Of a stretch of DNA of 11,165 nucleotides, positions 7,768 through 11,165 are shown piece after piece. The position numbers and the translations under genes were made by a program. Numbering within the stretch: position 1 is the first letter of the stretch; every line of letters starts with the position of its first letter. Under the pieces are notes generated by a model that saw only the letters and a program-made list of their open reading frames with translations, made no database searches and was not told the origin of the DNA. The stretch spans positions 1 to 11,165 of the forward strand of contig CANQSE010000043.1 in the NCBI GenBank assembly GCA_947626405.1, given 5' to 3'. This DNA comes from an uncultured Acetatifactor sp. Lineage in GTDB: Bacteria > Bacillota > Clostridia > Lachnospirales > Lachnospiraceae.

Positions 7768-8876
7768 CGCACAATGACCTCGTCCCCTTCTTCGAGCCCG
7801 CTTACAACCTCCACGGTGTCCGTACCGTAAAGGCCGGTCTCGATCCATTTAACCTCCCGCATGCCATCGTCATTCAGGACATAAACGTATGTCTTGTCGT
7901 CCGCCTTTTTCACCGCCCGCACGGGGATCGTCAGCACATTTGTCCTGCTGGCCACAACCACCTCAACGATTCCGGCGACTCCGACCTCCAGTGCGCTCGT
8001 ATCCACACCGTCTACAACCATAAAAGTCTGCGTGTCTCCCCAGTCCTGCATGTTCCACGGTACGACCTCATAGGTTCCCGCCTGTGCGGCGATAAGGCTG
8101 ATCGGAAGGCTCTCCCCCTCATGGAAAAACTCGGCGTACTCAGGCGACTCCGCCACAAAAATACACTGCGAATTATCTATGATTGTCATCACAACCTCGT
8201 CCTTTGCGGAGGTAGAGCCCTCAAGGTTCTCCTTCATTTTCCGCACTACTCCGCTCATACCGGCGTAAATGCAGCTCTGGCTTTTCTGTGTGCGAAGGCG
8301 CTCAAGCTCCATCTGATCCATCTCTATGGCGTCCTCATAGTCTTCCTTCTGATATTCAAGCTGTTTAGCGCGCGCCTCGATATTCTGATCAAGGTTTTTT
8401 CTGTCCGCCTCGCTCTGTCCCGAATAATACAGATAATTAACATACAGAGCCGAAACCGCAAGCTCATTGTTGATATCGGCATATTCCAGAAGCTTCTGAT
8501 TCCTCGCAATATTGTATTCAAGCCTCGCAATGTCCTGATCAAGGCTCCCGTCGGAAAGCTCCGCCAGAAGATCGCCCTTCTGCACGGCGTCTCCCTCCTG
8601 GACATAAACCTTTTCGACAATCCTGCCGCTTACGGGAAAGCTTATCTCCTGATCCTCAAGCTGACGGTAGGTGCATCTGACCTGGCTTGTCTGGACAATA
8701 TCTCCAAGTACGGCCGTCACCATCTCGTACGACTGCTCCTGTCCGGGCTGTTCAATCACGACAACCGGCTCGTCCTCCTCGACAGCTCCACAGCCCGCCG
8801 AGATTAAAAGCGCAGCCGCCGCGCAGCTCCCCGCAAGGCGCCTTAAGACGCCGTATTTCTTTTTACTTTCAATCAT
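7764..8876 (-). CDS. HlyD/MacA-like membrane fusion lipoprotein (single module)
   Basis: This is a predicted lipoprotein adaptor of the ABC exporter, 370 aa. A basic N-terminus and hydrophobic stretch lead to the lipobox SAGC with Cys29 as the likely acylated residue. A lipoyl-type half lies near 78-108 (SGRIVEKVYVQEGDAVQKGD), then a helical hairpin of about 112-200, the second half near 203-235 (GMSGVVRKM), a beta-barrel region, and a membrane-proximal part with VLTIPVRAV and VVSGLEEGDEVIVR at the end. That order is the MacA/YknX layout. The ATG at 8876 is chosen because AGAGGA lies eight bases upstream. A GTG at 8897 and an ATG at 8885 are in frame but poorly spaced. It starts 13 nt after the U32-like gene and overlaps the double adaptor gene by 4 nt. 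With no outer membrane expected, it probably works between the permease and the cell surface. Confidence 0.9.
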   Translation of the reverse strand: MIESKKKYGVLRRLAGSCAAAALLISAGCGAVEEDEPVVVIEQPGQEQSYEMVTAVLGDIVQTSQVRCTYRQLEDQEISFPVSGRIVEKVYVQEGDAVQKGDLLAELSDGSLDQDIARLEYNIARNQKLLEYADINNELAVSALYVNYLYYSGQSEADRKNLDQNIEARAKQLEYQKEDYEDAIEMDQMELERLRTQKSQSCIYAGMSGVVRKMKENLEGSTSAKDEVVMTIIDNSQCIFVAESPEYAEFFHEGESLPISLIAAQAGTYEVVPWNMQDWGDTQTFMVVDGVDTSALEVGVAGIVEVVVASRTNVLTIPVRAVKKADDKTYVYVLNDDGMREVKWIETGLYGTDTVEVVSGLEEGDEVIVR

Positions 8877-8884
8877 GTCTTCCA

Positions 8885-8890
8885 TCCTCT
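8885..8890 (-). promoter_or_regulatory. Ribosome binding site for the single-module adaptor gene
   Basis: AGAGGA on the minus strand lies eight bases before the ATG at 8876 and overlaps the last base of the upstream TGA stop. Ribosomes finishing the U32-like gene would stop on top of it. Confidence 0.55.
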
Positions 8891-9816
8891 CAAACACGCC
8901 TTCTCACCGGCGCCGCGGCCGAAGCCCCGGGGGCGAACTGTCTCAGCTTTTTAGCCAGACGCTCCCTTATCTCGTCCCTGTACTCATCCCTTACAAGGAA
9001 ATAGATATAGGCGTCCTCCACGTAATCCTGCGGCATGCCGCGCCCCGCAATCTTAAAATTCACAAAACCTCTGTCTATATAGCTTCCGATTTCGTCGTTT
9101 GATATAAACGCCGGCCTCGTCATACATTCGGCGAAGCTCCTTGGCCTTGAATTGTTAGGACAAGGAAACGGCGTGTTCACGTCAAACTCAAGCTGGAGCC
9201 TTGACTGCTGTTTATAGTGCTCCGTGCGCATTTTGCACCCCGGGTAACATACCTCGTTTACAAGTATCTCGACCCGCGACGCCATCGGCTGCGCCGCTGT
9301 CAGGGCAGCCTCGTCGTGGTTCAAATCATAATCCAGGACGACAAGGAAATAATCCCTCTCAAGCTCCTCCTTAAGCCCCCCCGCCGTGACAATACGCTTT
9401 GTTGTGGAGGAAATAACAGGATACGACGGGTACTCGCTGCGGATATAATTCTCAAGTACCGCTGAGTTGACAAGAACCTGGTTAAGCCCGTTGTCCGCCA
9501 GGCGCATGATGAGATTGCAGTATGTGTCCTGCAGGTGCTTTTCTTCAATAAGGCAGTTGGTCCATGTAAATCTCACAGGCACGTCAAGCGAGTTAAACGC
9601 CTTAATAATTTTCTGCATATCAGTCTTTCCCGTTATGCCAAACACCGCCCTGCCGCCGTTCCATATAGCTCCCGGGAAGCTGCCGTATACGCTCCCCACC
9701 CTGTACCCTTCCCTGAAACGGTTCGGAAATTCCTTCATCAGGCTTATCAGGCAGTAATTTAATTGTCTGAAGACGCAGAATCCCGGCAGGTGCCAGTATA
9801 TTTTTTTAGCTTCCAT
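8890..9816 (-). CDS. U32-peptidase-like protein with possible Fe-S cysteines
   Basis: This is a conserved-looking 308-aa soluble protein, not assigned to a named gene. The C-terminal segment FVNFKIAGRGMPQDYVEDAY (251-270) followed by VRDEYRDEIRERL matches the FKIEGR-x-YxxxxxxxYR pattern of U32-type (PrtC/YhbU/YegQ) proteins. The middle alternates short strands (VRFTWTN, VLVNSAVLE, PVISSTTK, FLVVLDYD), as expected for a TIM-like barrel. Cysteines at 190, 194, 219 and 231 are in the region where U32 proteins of the UbiU/UbiV and RlhA type bind a [4Fe-4S] cluster; others lie at 14, 22, 88 and 100. Its length is close to UbiU/UbiV. The Ala/Arg tail (296-308) looks unstructured. The ATG at 9816 has GGGAGG six bases upstream; a frame extending to 10221 is spurious. 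It is first in the exporter gene set, 13 nt before the adaptor gene. Its activity is unknown: hydroxylase-like or peptidase-like are both open. Confidence 0.72.
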   Translation of the reverse strand: MEAKKIYWHLPGFCVFRQLNYCLISLMKEFPNRFREGYRVGSVYGSFPGAIWNGGRAVFGITGKTDMQKIIKAFNSLDVPVRFTWTNCLIEEKHLQDTYCNLIMRLADNGLNQVLVNSAVLENYIRSEYPSYPVISSTTKRIVTAGGLKEELERDYFLVVLDYDLNHDEAALTAAQPMASRVEILVNEVCYPGCKMRTEHYKQQSRLQLEFDVNTPFPCPNNSRPRSFAECMTRPAFISNDEIGSYIDRGFVNFKIAGRGMPQDYVEDAYIYFLVRDEYRDEIRERLAKKLRQFAPGASAAAPVRRRV

Positions 9817-9822
9817 AAAATT

Positions 9823-9828
9823 CCTCCC
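9823..9828 (-). promoter_or_regulatory. Ribosome binding site for the U32-like gene
   Basis: GGGAGG on the minus strand lies six bases before the ATG at 9816. It fixes the start of the first gene of the exporter set and rules out the long N-terminal extension of the open frame. Confidence 0.8.
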
Positions 9829-9887
9829 GACATTCTTTAACGACGCCCTTTGACATTCCGAATTTTCCCCCACTGCTCTTTTTTTGC

Positions 9888-9911
9888 AAAAACCGTCCGG
9901 GAACCTCCGGA
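9888..9911 (-). terminator. Possible weak second terminator hairpin
   Basis: Beyond the main terminator, minus-strand arms TCCGG (9911-9907) and CCGGA (9900-9896) could form a 5-bp stem with a 6-nt loop, followed three bases later by TTTTT (9892-9888). It is short and could be chance; if real it acts as a backup. Confidence 0.3.
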
Positions 9912-9929
9912 AAAAAGCCTGTATTCCAG

Positions 9930-9960
9930 AAAAAGGAGGGTGCCCGGAAAACACCCTCCT
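9930..9960 (-). terminator. Intrinsic terminator after the solute-binding protein gene
   Basis: On the minus strand a perfect 9-bp GC-rich stem, AGGAGGGTG paired with CACCCTCCT (arms 9952-9960 and 9934-9942 on the + strand), has a 9-nt loop and runs into a T-run (9934-9930). It begins about 30 nt after the stop of the solute-binding protein gene. It separates that gene from the exporter set. Confidence 0.85.
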
Positions 9961-9991
9961 CCCCATGTTAACTGTAACAAATAATATAGAT

Positions 9992-11165
9992 TTATTCAGC
10001 GTTCTCGGCTTCTGCCGCAGCAGCAGCTGCAGCTGCCTCCTCATCCAAAATCTCCTGAGGCTTCTCTGCATCCTCGCCGTTTGCAAGTGCAATGTAGTAG
10101 TTCCACTTATTTCTGATAGCCTCAGCCTGCTGTGCAAGAGAGTTGTCTGCATTAATCTTCCAGTAAAGATCATTACCAAGATCAATACCTGCCACCAGTG
10201 AATGATAGGTAACTCTACCATTGTTCATCAGTCTCTCAACAGTAAGGTCAACAGACTCGGTATCTCTGAAGTTGTTGTACTGGCTGTTGCGATAGTCGCT
10301 GTAATCCTCATAGCCGGGGATGGGCTCTGTCCATACGTTAAGGGCAAAAGCAAGCTTCCAGGCTCTGTCTGCATCGTAGCATGCAGGAATTACATAAACG
10401 TTGTCCTCGTACCAGTTGGTGTAGTCGTCAGCATTGGGTCCCTTAGGGAAGCATACGAATCCGAGCTCGTCGGGAACCTTATAGGTGCCGTCCTCGTTCA
10501 GACCGAAATCCTGACCTGCCGCATAAACCTGACCTGCAAAGAATCCTGCAAGGCCGTTCTGCCATACCTGAGCGAAATAATCCCAGTCAGCGCCTTCGGG
10601 CTGAGGATAATGATACTTGTTCCAGGTGTCAAACGCCCATGTAAGAGCGGTCATTGTCTCGTTGGACTCAAGCTTGTTTACATACTTGCCGTTCTCCATG
10701 CCTACGAAATCACCGTAGTTGGAAGCAACAGCCTCGCCGTAGAAGTTTACGTCCTGGCAGGTGATAGCCCAGACATCGTTCACACCGTCGTTATCGGTAT
10801 CTCTTGTGATCTTTTCGCAGCACTCGACGAACTTATCCCATGTCCATTCGCCGCTCTCCTGCCATTTGTAGAGATCCTCAGGATCAATGCCGGCATCCTT
10901 GAGTACGCGCTTGTTAAAGTACATACCTCCTCTGGGCTCAGCGTAAATAGGTCTCATAGCGTTGATCGCGCCGGTAACGGGATCGGTGTACATCTCATGA
11001 ACTCCGCTCTTCCACTTGTCCTGGCTGAAGTCAAGGCAGTCAATAGTTTTAAGGTCATACATAAGACCGTTCTTCATTGCCTGCTGAAGCTCGCCGCCTG
11101 TACGAAGAACGAAGATATAGTTGGTGTCGTTTCCGCCGCCGTTTACATAATCAGCATAATCCTGA
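9992..11165 (-). CDS. Family-1 extracellular solute-binding protein, carbohydrate-type ABC importer (5' truncated by window)
   Basis: This is the C-terminal part, about 390 residues, of a substrate-binding lipoprotein of a CUT1-type sugar ABC importer. The frame is open to the right edge, so the signal peptide and lipobox are outside the window; the internal ATG at 11077 is not the start. Family features are GMYFNKRVLKDAGI (a YNK..LK.AGI motif), WTWDKFVECCEKIT, and a calcium-loop-like DTDNDGVND (about 10775-10801), which is frequent at this position in Clostridial members. Later come GLAGFFAGQVY and KLAFALNVWTEP, then an aromatic-rich C-terminal lobe. The protein ends in an Ala/Glu-rich tail of about 15 residues. 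The sugar cannot be told from this part. It is followed by a strong terminator, so it ends its own transcript. The role is well supported; the substrate is not. Confidence 0.9.
   Translation of the reverse strand, partial: QDYADYVNGGGNDTNYIFVLRTGGELQQAMKNGLMYDLKTIDCLDFSQDKWKSGVHEMYTDPVTGAINAMRPIYAEPRGGMYFNKRVLKDAGIDPEDLYKWQESGEWTWDKFVECCEKITRDTDNDGVNDVWAITCQDVNFYGEAVASNYGDFVGMENGKYVNKLESNETMTALTWAFDTWNKYHYPQPEGADWDYFAQVWQNGLAGFFAGQVYAAGQDFGLNEDGTYKVPDELGFVCFPKGPNADDYTNWYEDNVYVIPACYDADRAWKLAFALNVWTEPIPGYEDYSDYRNSQYNNFRDTESVDLTVERLMNNGRVTYHSLVAGIDLGNDLYWKINADNSLAQQAEAIRNKWNYYIALANGEDAEKPQEILDEEAAAAAAAAEAENAE

Noticed and set aside
7768..7848. Longer start of the double adaptor at 7848
   Set aside because: The extra 27 residues are Arg-rich, overlap the previous adaptor gene by over 80 nt and would bury the lipoprotein signal peptide; ATGA coupling at 7767 is better.
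1116..8876. Naming the exporter MacAB (macrolide efflux), LolCDE or bacitracin/lantibiotic resistance (Bce/Lan)
   Set aside because: The parts are of the same superfamily, but nothing in the sequence fixes the substrate; there is no TolC partner, no adjacent two-component system, and the permease lacks an obvious BceB-like single-ectodomain layout.
5602..8876. The two adaptor genes as one broken gene
   Set aside because: Each has its own lipobox signal peptide and complete module order, with an ATGA junction, so they are separate intact genes.
9861..9889. Possible promoter TTGCAA, 17-nt spacer, AAAATT on the minus strand before the U32-like gene
   Set aside because: The -10 element matches the consensus at only three of six positions; too weak to annotate without transcription data.
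9817..10221. N-terminal extension of the U32-like frame up to 10221 on the minus strand (443-aa version)
   Set aside because: It runs through the terminator and into the solute-binding gene in another frame, is Arg/Leu rich and not protein-like, and a strong GGGAGG sits before the ATG at 9816.

Overview
The window looks like chromosome of a monoderm, low-to-mid GC Clostridia, most likely Lachnospiraceae. This is inferred from strong AGGAGG-type ribosome sites, lipoproteins combined with ABC machinery but no outer-membrane partner, a Lachnospiraceae-style AraC regulator, and a carbohydrate-type solute-binding protein. No rRNA, tRNA, CRISPR array, phage gene or insertion sequence was seen.

Layout. 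(1) On the + strand at the left edge is an AraC-family regulator (1-927) whose frame is open to the window edge. (2) A 188-nt convergent intergenic region (928-1115) is mostly a 64-bp direct tandem repeat of about 2.5 copies. (3) From 9816 down to 1116 on the - strand is a tightly packed six-gene set. In transcription order it holds a U32-peptidase-like protein with a possible Fe-S cysteine set, an HlyD/MacA-like lipoprotein adaptor, a second lipoprotein with two HlyD-like modules fused in tandem, a 941-aa permease with two FtsX domains, an ABC ATPase, and a second ABC ATPase with a C-terminal SpoVT/AbrB-like domain. (4) At the right edge, also on the - strand, is the 3' part of a family-1 sugar-type solute-binding protein gene (9992 to beyond 11165). 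An intrinsic terminator closes it and separates it from the exporter set.

How the genes work together. Genes 2-6 of the set form a complete MacAB-like (ABC3/FtsX) machine: anchored adaptors, one double-length permease, and two different NBDs that could form a heterodimer, one per permease half. The junctions are 13 nt, a 4-nt ATGA overlap, a 13-nt overlap, 37 nt and an 8-nt overlap, so the set is probably one operon with translational coupling. The substrate cannot be read from the sequence. The most unusual parts are the ATPase-AbrB fusion, the double adaptor (three adaptor modules in one operon), and the U32-like first gene. The AraC gene and the solute-binding gene probably belong to neighbouring carbohydrate loci that extend beyond the window.
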